Shown here piece by piece: positions 1-10,639 of a DNA stretch of 64,000 nucleotides. Position 1 is the stretch's first letter. Every line of letters begins with the position of its first letter. Under the pieces are notes generated by a model that worked only from the letters and a program-made list of their open reading frames with translations, had not been told where the DNA came from and searched no databases. Made by a program: the position numbers and the translations under genes. Source of the stretch: Theocolax elegans (taxonomy: Eukaryota > Arthropoda > Insecta > Hymenoptera > Cerocephalidae); the NCBI GenBank assembly GCA_026168455.1, contig CM047425.1, positions 2,578,001 to 2,642,000 on the forward strand, in the 5' to 3' direction.

Positions 1-1362
1 TACATACTTACCTTTATTAAAATTCAAATCTGCGCATTTGAGGAACAGGGAAAATCCTAAATAGGAACTGAAACGATGTGTGTTTAAATTAACCATATTT
101 TTTTGTGAGAAAATAACCTATACAAATTAAATATTTCTAAATTTGATTATATCGATCAGATGTTTTCTTATTAAAAAATGTATATACGCTACGCGTTGAA
201 AAACTAATTCACAAATATTCCAATAACAAGCGTTGTTTACCATTTGTCATCGTTAAATATCTTACGTGACCTATGCATTTTCATATACTAATGGCGATGA
301 CGTAAATGCAAAAAAAAAATTGGTTATTCACCTGTCTCTCTGGGCACATGTATGAATAAAAAGAAGAAGATATATACATATATATATATATATTATAATA
401 ATATTTTTCATGTACAAGAAAATTTACTCTAAGAAATGTAATCAATTTTATTGTACTTTATGTGAAAAATTTAGTATAAATGAAAAAACTTTAATTTTAA
501 TTTAATAAAAATTATAATGACAGTACGGAAAATATATAGAATGCATCAGCTGTTCGAAGAAAATTAACCTAAAAGATTTGACGCAATGTTTACCGTACTG
601 TCACGGTAATTTTTAGATTGTTAGTCGTGTAATTCATGATTATGTTAATTTATCATAGAAATTTTTTTTCGAATTAATTTTTCTCATATAAATGCAAATA
701 ATTGTAATCACATTACAAGATCACTACAAATTTACAGTAATTTTTATTAAAAAATTTTTCTCGGTGTTGTACGTAACACTTCCCGCGTATATCGATATTT
801 CTTACAATTAATTAATTAAATGATGCTTAGTGGAAAATAAAACAATCTTTTTCTGATAAAAAGTAATTTGTTTTAAAAATAGGTAGAAATTGGACAGTGA
901 ATACTTATAATATAGGTATAGTTTTTAATTATTAAACTACGTAAGTAACTACGAAGACTTATTCGACATTTTTTGATGAAATGATTGGTTTTTTACTAAA
1001 AAGTTTCGTTTATCGTTTGATTTCTATTGCAGGAATAGATACAAATATCTATAAAAATTTCGGTCAGGTATCAATTATTAATTATTAATTATTATAATTA
1101 GAAAATTACAGTAATATTGATTTAAAATAAATACGTCTCTCCAAAACATCACTTGCATTTTCCACTATTTTAGTCACCCTCGAAATTTTAAGATTACTAG
1201 GTTCAGTTATATATTATTGTAAATTTTTATCATATATTTCGATTATCACTAAAAATTATAGTAAATTAACAAAAATTTATTTCTTGTATTATAGATAAAA
1301 TAAAATTTATTGAAAATTTAATTATACAATATAATAATCGATTGATTTTCGTTTATTTTCAG
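1..1362 (+). other. ELOVL intron, 3' part, with no coding exon
   Basis: AT-rich intronic sequence runs up to the acceptor at 1361-1362. I see no exon here. An imperfect hairpin lies near 516-618 (GACAGTACGG against CCGTACTGTC) and resembles the hairpin MITEs found elsewhere in the window. A short TA microsatellite lies near 374-395. Confidence 0.8.
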
Positions 1363-1500
1363 TACTTGATGAGCGGATGGGCGAGGGGCTACAGTTTCCG
1401 GTGTCAACCAGTTGATTATTCAAACAACACTTTGGCGATCCGTATGGCGGCGACTTGCTGGTGGTACTATTTCAGCAAATTTACTGAATTCTTCGATACG
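1363..1500 (+). CDS. Very-long-chain fatty-acid elongase (ELOVL), internal coding exon
   Basis: This exon encodes 46 residues of an ELOVL/ELO-family 3-ketoacyl-CoA synthase, the ER membrane enzyme that condenses malonyl-CoA with a long acyl-CoA in the first step of fatty-acid elongation. It begins YLMSGWARGYSFRCQPVDYS and ends FSKFTEFFDT. The K-x-x-E-x-x-D-T motif at the end is an ELO family signature, here followed directly by a splice site. The acceptor is a pyrimidine-rich TTTATTTTCAG ending at 1362, and the donor is ACG|GTAAGT at 1501. The exon is 138 bp, phase 0 at both ends, and joins cleanly to the exon at 4254. The GYSFRCQPVDYS segment resembles the insect AAEL008004 / Drosophila CG31522-like group (from memory, not searched). 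The N-terminal part must lie on exons before position 1. Confidence 0.96.
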
Positions 1501-1619
1501 GTAAGTTAACCTTTTTGCTTCATCGATCACGCATCGTTTTCTTTCTCTTTTTTTGTTTTTGCCAAATGAGACGAATTTTTGTTAGATTTTTGTTATAAAG
1601 AAAACAATAAAGCTTGTTT

Positions 1620-1932
1620 TTAAGAGGATGTGGGACTCAGAAAATGGTTATTTTTTACTTTTTCTTTATAAACATATGAAAAACACTGTACGACAGACCC
1701 TTAGGCATCTTTTAATGAATATACCCTAATGTTTTCAGATATTATAATTCATAATTTCATTACGATGTTTGGGTTGAAAGTTTATGCCTATTTCGACTAA
1801 TAATTACCGACCGAAAATTGTTTACTCAATTATTATTTAAAGAATTTTTTAGATGTTTAATTTAATATTTCAGATATAATTTTTGGGTTGAATGGTGCAG
1901 ATTCCTGTAATTTGGTTCCGACAGCCCGTTAA
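1620..1932. mobile_element. TTAA-type MITE in ELOVL intron
   Basis: The ends are TTAAGAGGATGTGGGACTCAG and GGTTCCGACAGCCCGTTAA. Inside are ATAATTTTTGGGTTGAATGG and GCAGATTCCTGTAATTTGG, inverted copies of the family's left end. It shares its right TTAA with the next element. Confidence 0.82.
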
Positions 1933-2342
1933 GGGGATGGAATACTCAATATTTACCGACCGAGTCAATAGAAATGAAAAAATGATTCTGGTGAAATAAA
2001 TAAAACAAACTGTGCAAAATAAACACGTCATTGACCTTCCTTTAATAGTTAATAGATCACTGTGCGAAAATTCAACCAAAAATAATGTTGCGTTTGAAGC
2101 TGGCATTGGAAGGAAATTTGACTTTTTATCTGCTTCCAATGTTGCAATTCTGGTAAATTTCCTTTCAATGCCATTTTTTGACGCAATATTATTTTTGTTT
2201 GAACATTCACACAGTGATAGATAATAGTCAAAGGAAGTGCAATGATGTCTTTATTTTATACAATTTACTTTATTTATTTAACTAGAATAATTTTTTCATC
2301 TTTGTCATTCGGTCGGTAAATGTTGAGTATCCCATTCCTCAA
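1929..2342. mobile_element. Inverted-repeat MITE abutting the previous element
   Basis: TTAAGGGGATGGAATACTCA and ATATTTACCGACCGA on the left are inverted as TCGGTCGGTAAATGTTGAG and TATCCCATTCCTCAA on the right. The interior is also largely self-complementary, so short open frames in it are artefacts. Just past it, AAGGACATGTTGGATTCAGA plus TTGCAGGGATT resembles another family end. Confidence 0.8.
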
Positions 2343-3882
2343 GGACATGTTGGATTCAGATTGCAGGGATTTACTTTTTCGAGCTCAAGAATCGAGTTTG
2401 ATAGGTATTTTAAAACACAAGAAAGAGCCTGATGCTGCAGCTTTAAAAAAAAAAAAAAATAATCCATTTTATATTAACATATAACATATATTCAGAGTCT
2501 GACATTCCTTAACGGTATATAGATATATTTTTTTACTTATCCTTTCGACGAACATTCGAAATATTTTATAGTCAAATATACAAAATGTATATATAATTTT
2601 AAACATATGTATATATGCATTTATAAATGATAATTTATAAAATGAAAATAAATTTTTTTAATGATCAAAATACAAATATAATTGTGTATATATAAATATC
2701 TATAGAAAATCACTTTTCACTTTCTCGCGCGTACATATAGTGGCGAGTGCGGATGAGTCAGCGAAAAAGAAAAAAAAAGGATATATCCTTAACTCCGTCA
2801 TTCCGTCTTATTTTCTCGCTGTTGCACCTGTTGCACCTTCAAAGTCAGGACAATCGAGTTCACCTGCGATTTTCTTACGAGTTGATTGTGTATTGTGAGA
2901 TTTACTTCGTTTTTTTTTTACCGTAAATGGTTTGAGGGAATGACTTTGTTTTTACGGTGGATATATATATGCGAGTGAATCGTGATTGGAAATAGCTTAG
3001 AATTATGTTTCGAATGGTCTTTTAAATAATTATATTTTTGATTTTGAGATTGTTTATTTTTTCAATATTTGGAATAAACTTTTAAATAATATATGGGGGA
3101 ACGTACGTTTTTTTCATACATTATTTATATGAATTGATATATTTTTTTTATCTCTACAGGCAGTTAATTATTGTCTGGTAAATAAATAAAATAAAATAAT
3201 AAAATATTTAAAAACAACTGAGACGTATAGGGCACAGCACGTAGGAGAAGGTGTAACGTTGGTAAAATTTTAAGAAAAATATTTTTATTTGTTAAAAAAA
3301 ATAATAAATAACACTAGTCGATAATTATCAGACATTTAATCAGTTCTTTATTTATTTATTTAACTATTCGACCTATAATATTTAAAAAGCTAAGCATTTA
3401 AAAATTACTTTTTTTTAAAGATTCATAATTAATAACCAAAACATGATTTGACTAATCTAAAAATGATCAATATTTTTACTATGGAGACTTTTTTCGTAAT
3501 AAAATTGTATACGAAATATCGAATTGAAAAATGTGGTTATAATTCACAGAACACGTTCGAAAAATTTTATAACGTTGCAATAGCTTACCATATATTAATT
3601 GAAAAATTGTATTTTAATTATTGTACATTGGGAAATATGCGGATAGAAAATCAGATGTGTAGATTATAACACGTAAGAAAAAGTAGAATATTTAAAAAAG
3701 AAATAAATGACATTGTCATCGATAATTATTAATCATGTTAACGTTAATTAAAATATTACACTTAGTTTATTCTGCTGTTTAAATCAGTTTTGATTCCCTA
3801 TAAGATTTTTACCAAAAAATAAATAATTTGATCTGACTTCGAAATATTCAATTTTCATCTATATTGCGGTAGTAAGAAATTT

Positions 3883-4078
3883 TTAACCCTTTCAAACCCC
3901 AATGTACATTGTAATGTATAGATAAATGAAAAATTACATAAATATGAAAAAAATATATTATATATCATTAACATAAATTATAAAAAATAGTAAAGAATAT
4001 GTTTAATAAAAAAGTGAAATAAAAATATAAATAAAAATATGAAAAAATTCTAAATTCATTCAGGTCTGAAAGGTTTAA
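3883..4078. mobile_element. piggyBac-like TTAA MITE (196 bp) in ELOVL intron
   Basis: TTAACCCTTTCAAACCCC at the left is inverted as CAGGTCTGAAAGGTTTAA at the right. TTAA flanks and TIRs starting CC fit a piggyBac-derived MITE. Confidence 0.72.
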
Positions 4079-4253
4079 TACAAACATATCGTTGACTATT
4101 TTCTAATAATTTATCAAATATAACAATTATATCTATAAATAATAATTTGTTACAAAATCATACTATATATATCTTTCAATAAACAAATAAAAGAAAATGT
4201 TACACGATTTACATTCGACACACCGAGTAATTCGATAAATACGAAATTTCCAG

Positions 4254-4496
4254 CTTTTCTTCATCCTCCGTAAGAAGAACCAACATGTCTCGACTCTCCA
4301 CGTGATCCATCATGGCATAATGCCCTTCTCCGTTTGGATGGGCCTTAAATTTGCGCCTGGTGGCCACTCGACCTTCTTTGCGCTTCTCAACACCTTCGTG
4401 CACATCGTCATGTACTTCTACTACATGATCGCAGCGATGGGCCCCGAGTATCAGAAATATATCTGGTGGAAAAAGTACCTCACTACTTTCCAAATG
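4254..4496 (+). CDS. ELOVL elongase, catalytic-box exon
   Basis: This 243-bp, phase-0 exon encodes 81 residues. It holds the catalytic core: LFFILRKKNQHVSTLHVIHH contains the H-x-x-H-H histidine box, which is essential in this family. Next come the conserved G-x-x-P-x-S-V-W and PGGHSTFFALLNTFVHIVMY with the H-x-x-M-Y-x-Y-Y motif, then the QKYIWWKKYLTTFQM segment that precedes a transmembrane helix. The acceptor is TTTCCAG ending at 4253 and the donor ATG|GTATGT at 4497. The histidine box lies 16-20 residues into the exon, about 20 residues after the K-x-x-E-x-x-D-T motif of the previous exon, the usual spacing. No frame break or lost key residue is visible, so the enzyme core appears intact. 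Confidence 0.97.
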
Positions 4497-6522
4497 GTAT
4501 GTGTCATTAAATATTTATTTATTATTTATTAAAAAAAATTTTAATCGAAAGGTTTTTAAATTAATATCGACAATTTTAGATTCGATGACTTCGTTAACTA
4601 AATACAATTAATTTAAATATTTAATCAATCATCGATTTTTTTTTTAATGTACGTATCGTGAAATCCTAGTACCAAAATTTACTTTGATTTTCATTTCTTA
4701 AATTTCTTCAAATTTCAATTTGATATATTTTACGATTTACAATTTACTTTTTTTTAACGAGTACTTGATTTTTAACTCATACATTTGTTCTATAGGTACT
4801 CGAATTAAAAGTTTGCTTTAATTTCATATCAATTTTTTCAAAAATCTTCAATAAAAACATTTAATAACCGTACATTGATTTTAAAATAAATAACTTTAAC
4901 ATTCAAATTAAAAATTTATTTAAAGTCAAAGTTTTTAATTATCAATTACAAAAAGTTTTATAAACATTCAATTCGATGATATTTTCAATTAATTTAATTT
5001 TTCTATTAATATGACATATTAAGTAGAATTTTCCTTTTTATTTTCAAACATGAATATAAATTTCTATTTCATTTTTAATTCATAAACGTCTCTATTTTTT
5101 TATTTTCATTAATTATTCAAACATGCACTCAATTTTCATATCAAGTTTTTCAAAAATGTTCATTACATATAAATGTATTTCTCATTTAATTTTCAATTAA
5201 AAATTAGTTCAATATACGATTCAGTTATTTTTTCGAATTTTACTCACGTATTGTTTCATTGCTAATTACAAAACAAAGTCAGAGTACATCTATTTTAATT
5301 TTCAGTTCAAAATGTTCTTAATATCCATTTCAATTCATAAATTCCTCATTATTCAAAGTAGAAATAACGAAATTAAAATACTTTTCTTCTTTAGTACAAT
5401 TGTAAATATTCATAATTAACAATTCTAGCGTTTCATTGTCAATTATAATATTTTCATTCAATGATTTTTTTCACACTCCATTCAATATATCTCCCACTTG
5501 AAAGTCAAAAAATTTTTTGAATTTCTAATTGAAAAATTCTTAGAATCTATTTTGTTACTGTGATCGATTAATAAAAGTATTCATTATTAATTTTCGATAT
5601 AATAAATTTGATAAGTATATTATCAACAAATAAAATTTTTTAATACTCCCAAGCAATTTCTGTTTTTTCCCTGTATGTAATTATATCTCGATCCATTGAA
5701 ACATCGAAAAATAAAAAAATCCACTTGATCATTTAATAAATTATAATATTTAATTCATTAATATTTTCCAACATTATCAACTTTGAATTCGATATATATA
5801 TATATACACATCACTTCTATTTACCGTGCACCTATAATAATCAATGTTCCGCGCAAAGTTCGCGAGTACTGTATATATACACACACGCGTAATTATTAAC
5901 AAGTTAATTATGACTCATCGATCCCGAAAACTCGTTGACTAACCTCACCGTGTCCCGCAACGGATCACTCAATAATAAACAAACTGATCGTCGACCACCA
6001 AAAGAGAAAAATCAACCTACTCAATTTTATATCAGTTGCAAAACACCAAAATGTTGTAAGATTAAAATTAACACAATCAATTTTATTTCAGTTGTAAAAC
6101 ACACCAAAACATTGAATGATTAGCATACGTACTCAATTGTATTTCAGTTGTAAACACACAAAAATGTAAAAAGATGTAAATTAACATACTCAATTCAATT
6201 TCAATTGCAAATCACGGAAGTGTTGAAAAGTATAAAAAATAAAAATTAACCTATTCCATTTTCTTTCATTTGCAACACACCAAAAACGTTGAAAAATAAA
6301 AATCGACACATTTAATTTAATTTTATTTTGGTTGTAAAATACGAAAACGTTTCAAGATATAAATTAACACACTCATTTTTATTTCAGTTGTAAACCACCA
6401 GAAGGACAAAAGATAAAAAAATTAGATAATTAACATACTCGACTTTATTTTAGTTGCAACGTACTAAAACGTTGAAAAATAAAAAAACTTAACACTTTTA
6501 ACATTATAAATTTTTGTTTCAG
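4497..6522 (+). other. ELOVL intron (2.03 kb) with acceptor-like minisatellite at its 3' end
   Basis: The intron runs from GTATGT to TTTCAG. The first part is AT-rich, with loosely repeated AATTTTCA-type blocks. The last 0.5 kb is a degenerate tandem array described separately. Confidence 0.9.
6009..6515 (+). repeat. Degenerate ~56-69-bp minisatellite with 3'-splice-site-like unit
   Basis: About eight diverged units run up to the terminal ELOVL exon. A typical unit holds TTAACAxACTCAATTTT, then ATTTCAGTTG, then a C/A-rich AAACACCAAAACGTTGAA block. AG dinucleotides in acceptor context remain at 6034-6035, 6090-6091, 6146-6147, 6386-6387 and 6452-6453. In three units the AG is mutated. The genuine acceptor segment before 6522 matches the same consensus, which suggests the array grew from the acceptor region itself. 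Confidence 0.82.
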
Positions 6523-6882
6523 GTGCAATTCGTGATGATCATGACACACCAATTCCAATTACTCTTCACCGAATGTGATTACCCGCGTAGTTTTATGATC
6601 TGGATCGGTCTCCACGGTCTCCTGTTCCTCGGTCTCTTCTCCGACTTCTACAAAGCGAAGTACACGGGTTTGACGTCCAAGCCATTCAAATCCGGGAGAT
6701 CGTCACCAACGTCAAACGGCGGCGGCGGTGCTTGCATGCCCGTACTCGACGACGAGACGAGACACAAACAGAACGGCGTCTCGTCGTACGCGACGATCTA
6801 CAACAAGGAGTACAACAGCTGTTACAGCAACGGCACCAACAACGGCTACGTTCCAAACAACAGCGATAAAAAAATCGCCTAA
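6523..6882 (+). CDS. ELOVL elongase, terminal coding exon with KKxx tail
   Basis: This exon encodes the last 119 residues and the TAA stop. It starts VQFVMIMTHQFQLLF, completing the T-x-x-Q-x-x-Q-F-V motif across the junction with the previous exon, and continues into the last membrane helix (FMIWIGLHGLLFLGLFSDFY). The cytosolic tail is polar, low in complexity and rich in Ser, Asn, Gly and Tyr. It ends DKKIA, so lysines sit at -3 and -4, a classic dilysine KKxx ER-retrieval signal that fits an ER elongase. The acceptor is TTTTTGTTTCAG ending at 6522. With the other two exons, 246 residues are visible. An N-terminus of several tens of residues is missing on the left. Coding GC is clearly higher than in the flanks. 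Substrate chain length cannot be read from the sequence. Confidence 0.96.
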   Translation: MQFVMIMTHQFQLLFTECDYPRSFMIWIGLHGLLFLGLFSDFYKAKYTGLTSKPFKSGRSSPTSNGGGGACMPVLDDETRHKQNGVSSYATIYNKEYNSCYSNGTNNGYVPNNSDKKIA

Positions 6883-7432
6883 TCTACGGTGCCGAGGCGG
6901 CGAAGGCGGAGACGCGGCCGTCGGCAGGCTTCCTGAGGCCTGGGTTTTTGCGTGCCGAGCGCCTTTTTCGATTTAACTATCACGTTTCTAATTACGTGGC
7001 TTCGTTACAGATGATGTTGTAAAACCGATTTCGTTAGCCATTGTTTACCGGGGTTTTCGCTTTTTTTTTTCTCTCTCCGTGTCGTACGCACTGAGCGTGC
7101 GGGGGTTTTTTTTAAAGAAATATATATACATATAGGGGGAAAGAAAGGTTTTGGTACCAATGTGGATTGACTGTCTTATCGTAACTAGATTATTTGGATC
7201 TCCTTGGGATCTTGAGAAGGTAGATAATAGCTTGAGAGGCATTTTTAAACGAAATAAATATTTTACTGAGTGCTCCTAGGATATCGTTTGTTCGAAACTG
7301 AGGAAACGAACAAATTTTTTTATTGAAATCAAGATAACGTGCATTTGAAACTTTAGAATGTTTGTTAGTTTCACACGAATACTTATTTATACGTGTTCAA
7401 TAAACCATCTCGTCGAATTGAGCGGTACACTT

Positions 7433-7563
7433 TTAAGATCGATAAATTTAAATAAAATTGAAAATCTATTTAACATATTTTCGATTTACATTTCTATTTT
7501 AATTAAATCTAAAATGTTAGATATTTCTCAAATCTCAGTGTTGCTTAAATTTATCGATCTTAA
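7433..7563 (+). repeat. Inverted repeat with 19-bp perfect arms in the ELOVL 3' region
   Basis: TTAAGATCGATAAATTTAA at 7433-7451 is the exact reverse complement of 7545-7563. The loop is about 93 nt. Beyond the arms, AGCGGTACAC and GTGTCGCT are partly complementary, so the stem may extend with bulges. Confidence 0.8.
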
Positions 7564-8236
7564 ACCGATACTTTAGTGTCGCTTGTAAGACACACCTTTT
7601 TCATAAATTGTAAGAGATCTGAATCTTTTCTTTTTTAAGCGGAGTTTCTATTACTTTCGACTAAAAAATTATGTTCACCGTATCGATTATATGTGCCACA
7701 ACGAATATTGAAATAGCTGGTGAAATTTCGACATTGATATTTTCATTGTTTTTCTTTTTTCTTCAAAATAAGACAGATTTTTCTACTTGGTGTTTCAAAC
7801 GTCTTTTTATACACAATTCAAAGTTCAGATCGTCGTGAGAGCATAGAAATTGTAAGAAAAGCATTTATCTATCATGCCAAGATATAATATTGATTTTACC
7901 TCGATTCTTCTTAATCGAAGTAAAATCAAGATTAATTGTATTAAGTAGTATATTTTGCGTGATCGATTGTTTTTCGAAAACTTCGATTTTTATTTTATTT
8001 CGTACGATCGAATTAGGCAGCGCAACGAATGTTTTAATTTATTTTGATGAAAAAAATGACAGCAACAACACTACAACACGTTTCTTAAAAATTTCCGTCT
8101 TGTAAAGACAATTGTATAATATTAATACCTTCGTAACTAATGAATCCACATACTTAGAAAGAAAAAGAAAAAAAAATAAGAAGAAACTTAAATTTATATG
8201 CAACTGAACTTGAGTTGCTTGGGATCCAATACTCCG

Positions 8237-8251
8237 CCCCCCCCCCCCCCC
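8237..8251 (+). repeat. C15 homopolymer
   Basis: Fifteen consecutive C residues stand in otherwise AT-rich sequence. The length may be a sequencing estimate. Confidence 0.9.
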
Positions 8252-8550
8252 TCTTATTTTTACATTGGTTTTCCTTTTCACCTCTGCGTCAACGTTTTTT
8301 ATTTTATTATCAATGTGCGTTCTATTCTTTATTTTAAAAAAAAAATTTTTTTAATGTTATTATATTTAGGGCGTTATCACTGGGCCGAGACACGTAAACA
8401 GCTGGCTTCTTTTTTCTGTTTTGTTGACGAGATTCGAATGATTGTTTCGAAACGTTAAATTAATTTAGTTCGCAATAGCTGATTAAGCAACAACAAAAAT
8501 TCTACGATTTCGATCAAGAGATTGCCAGGTATTCGATGAGTATGAAATTT

Positions 8551-8634
8551 TCGAACGCTCCCCACGTGTAATTAATATTATTATTATTAATTATTATTAA
8601 TAATTCGATGCGAATATTAATCGGGAGCGTTCGA
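8551..8634 (+). repeat. GC-rich hairpin with AT-rich loop in the ELOVL 3' region
   Basis: TCGAACGCTCCC at 8551-8562 pairs perfectly with GGGAGCGTTCGA at 8623-8634. Inside, TAATATT-like tracts can pair further. A GC-rich stem of this strength is unusual in such AT-rich DNA. CACGTG (an E-box palindrome) directly follows the left arm. Confidence 0.78.
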
Positions 8635-9068
8635 GTGATTTAGGTAACATTAATTTTGCAAAATATTAGAGAAATATGAATACACAATCGTAAACAATGT
8701 CGACAATTTTTGTAAATTGTGATGAAACGACTTGTTGGTAAAAAAATATCTTACTTCCCATCGATTATCTCGCAATTGCCTGGAGAGCGATCGGCTATAC
8801 CGAATATTCGATTATAAAGAAAATGGAATTTGTTAAATGTCGGGTGATGAAGAAGTAGAGCCACGCTTATACGTAATCTCGCAACGTGTACATTCTTAAT
8901 ATCGCTAGTTGTAATTTTAATTGTCATTTATATATATATATATATTTTTTCTTTCATCAAATCATCATTTTTGTAACTGTGAGTGCCTGTTTCGAGTGCG
9001 TCCAGTTTCGTGCGCTAGTTATATATATATATAAAAATAAGTATAATAAGTGTGCGTAATTATTCTCG

Positions 9069-9074
9069 TTGTGC

Positions 9075-9105
<31 letters not shown>

Positions 9106-9114
9106 CGTGTGTAT
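9069..9114 (+). repeat. (GT)n-(GC)n alternating purine-pyrimidine tract
   Basis: About 45 bp of strictly alternating GT/GC dinucleotides lie within the putative ELOVL 3' UTR. Such a tract can adopt Z-DNA. Confidence 0.9.
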
Positions 9115-9592
9115 ATTAATTATCTGCTTGTTACAGGAGGAAAAATAAGAAAAAAACATAATTAAAGAAAACGAAAAAACAAACACTTGTGCCGGAGAAA
9201 ATGTGTACGCGACGAGTTTATAGTATGTGTATCTGAAAGAAAGAGAGAGAAAGAACGTTTTATTGCTTGGTCCGAATGTGTTCATCAAGAAATAAAAAAA
9301 TAATGGAAACAAAAATATATAAATAATTGATAAACGAATCAGTAAAGCTTTGGTGTTCGTCCTAGAAACTAGAGCTATATATAATGAATGATCATACGGA
9401 AAGGAATGAAAAGAAAAATTTAATAATTAATACACTGCGAGTGCTCTCTGTCTTGTTTTTCATATATATATATATTTAATATATATATGTATAAATACAC
9501 ATTGAACAAATTTTTGTAGAGTTGGGTGAATCGACTTTGCAGCTTTTTGCTCGATAAATACACTTGTAACTTTTGTAAATTTTGTCTACAGT

Positions 9593-9596
<4 letters not shown>

Positions 9597-9625
<29 letters not shown>
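9597..9625 (+). repeat. (AG)n microsatellite
   Basis: A pure AG dinucleotide run of about 29 bp. Confidence 0.92.
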
Positions 9626-9628
<3 letters not shown>

Positions 9629-10071
9629 CACAAAGTATAGGAACTGAGTGATCATCGGTGTTAGTTTTCTTACTTTTTTTACGGGGTGCAAATGGTGAAA
9701 CGCAACTTTATACAATTTTTGTACGATAATTGAGTACACCTTATGCGTACTACTTCGAAAGCAACAAAAAAGACAAAAAAAGGACAACCGATTTTTTTAT
9801 TCAAAACTTGAATTTCATCGATCGATAAAAGTGTAATCCAAGAAAACAAGAAATCACATTTGTAAGAATTGTTATGTACAGTTTGAGAAGAACAAAAAAG
9901 AAAAGAAAAGATAAATCTTGAAAATAAATGCACATTTTAAAACGATCAAGTCCCATTTAGCATTTATAAGAACCGCGATTAAATTATATGATTTTAATTA
10001 AAAGAAAAGGAATCGGACTTGATTGTTTTAAAATTTTGTCGTGAAAATTAAATTGCTATTTATTTTGTATC

Positions 10072-10151
10072 GAGAGAGAGAGAGAGAGAGAACAGTTTGT
10101 ACATCACGGATTGTTACCAAAAAAAGGAAGAAGAAGAAGAAGAAGAAGAAA
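10072..10151 (+). repeat. (GA)n and (GAA)n microsatellites
   Basis: A GA run (10072-10091) and a GAA run (10127-10151) lie about 35 bp apart in purine-rich DNA. Confidence 0.9.
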
Positions 10152-10639
10152 GACTTATATATAAACTTTTTAATAAATTGAAAAATAGCAAAAAAAAGAG
10201 AGGAAGGTAAAGAAGGAATACAAATAAATATATATACACACTTTATTTTCTAACGAGTATAAAGTTATATTTTACTGGCAAAGGCATCGTTAAAAAAAGT
10301 AACGAAATTCCCGCGAAATTCTCATTCCAAATTCGAACGAGGGCGAAAAAAATGAAAGATATGACAAGGCGAATTATACCTCGATAAACAAAACATGCAA
10401 AAGGTTTCTTTCGTTTCCGTTGTTGTGAACACGATCGACAGGGACCTCTTTATAGTTAGACGAGATACTAATATATATATTTAAAAATGTGTATATGTAA
10501 GTATATGCGATTACGTGAGCGTACAATTTTTTTTTCGTTTTTAACTATACTCCGTAACATTCGTTATCTGCATATGTTTTTGTTTTACGACTGAACGCTT
10601 ACTTTTTCTTTCTTTTTTGAGGATCCTCTCGCCGAACGC

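Larger units (their letters stand above)
1501..4253 (+). other. ELOVL intron (2.75 kb) with three MITE insertions
   Basis: The intron lies between two phase-0 coding exons. Its left half holds two abutting TTAA-type inverted-repeat elements (1620-1932 and 1929-2342) plus a related fragment just after 2342. Its right half holds a piggyBac-like MITE (3883-4078). The rest is AT-rich with no coding signal. Short open frames within it are repeat-derived. Confidence 0.88.
6883..10000 (+). other. Probable 3' UTR of the ELOVL gene
   Basis: The sequence after the stop first stays GC-rich (about 6883-6970) and then becomes a long U/A-rich stretch. Candidate AATAAA poly(A) signals lie at 7253-7258, in AAGAAATAAAAA near 9290, and in GAAAATAAATG near 9925. 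The region holds two perfect-stem hairpins and several microsatellites. I see no protein gene. The true transcript end cannot be fixed without RNA data. The right boundary given is only the last signal I would consider. Confidence 0.5.

Noticed and set aside
1..20. Splice-donor-like GTAAGT on the minus strand at the left edge
   Set aside because: The motif is common in AT-rich DNA. The adjoining sequence shows no coding frame, and the region is intron of a + strand gene.
2012..2224. Open frame of 70 codons on the + strand, with minus-strand partners
   Set aside because: It lies inside the self-complementary MITE 1929-2342. The frames arise from the inverted repeat and show no domain.
4209..4493. 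94-codon open frame on the minus strand
   Set aside because: It is a shadow of the ELOVL catalytic exon, which has family motifs and matching splice sites on the + strand.
6728..6976. 82-codon + strand frame rich in Thr and Arg
   Set aside because: It is a shifted reading of the ELOVL C-terminal tail and the GC-rich start of the 3' UTR.
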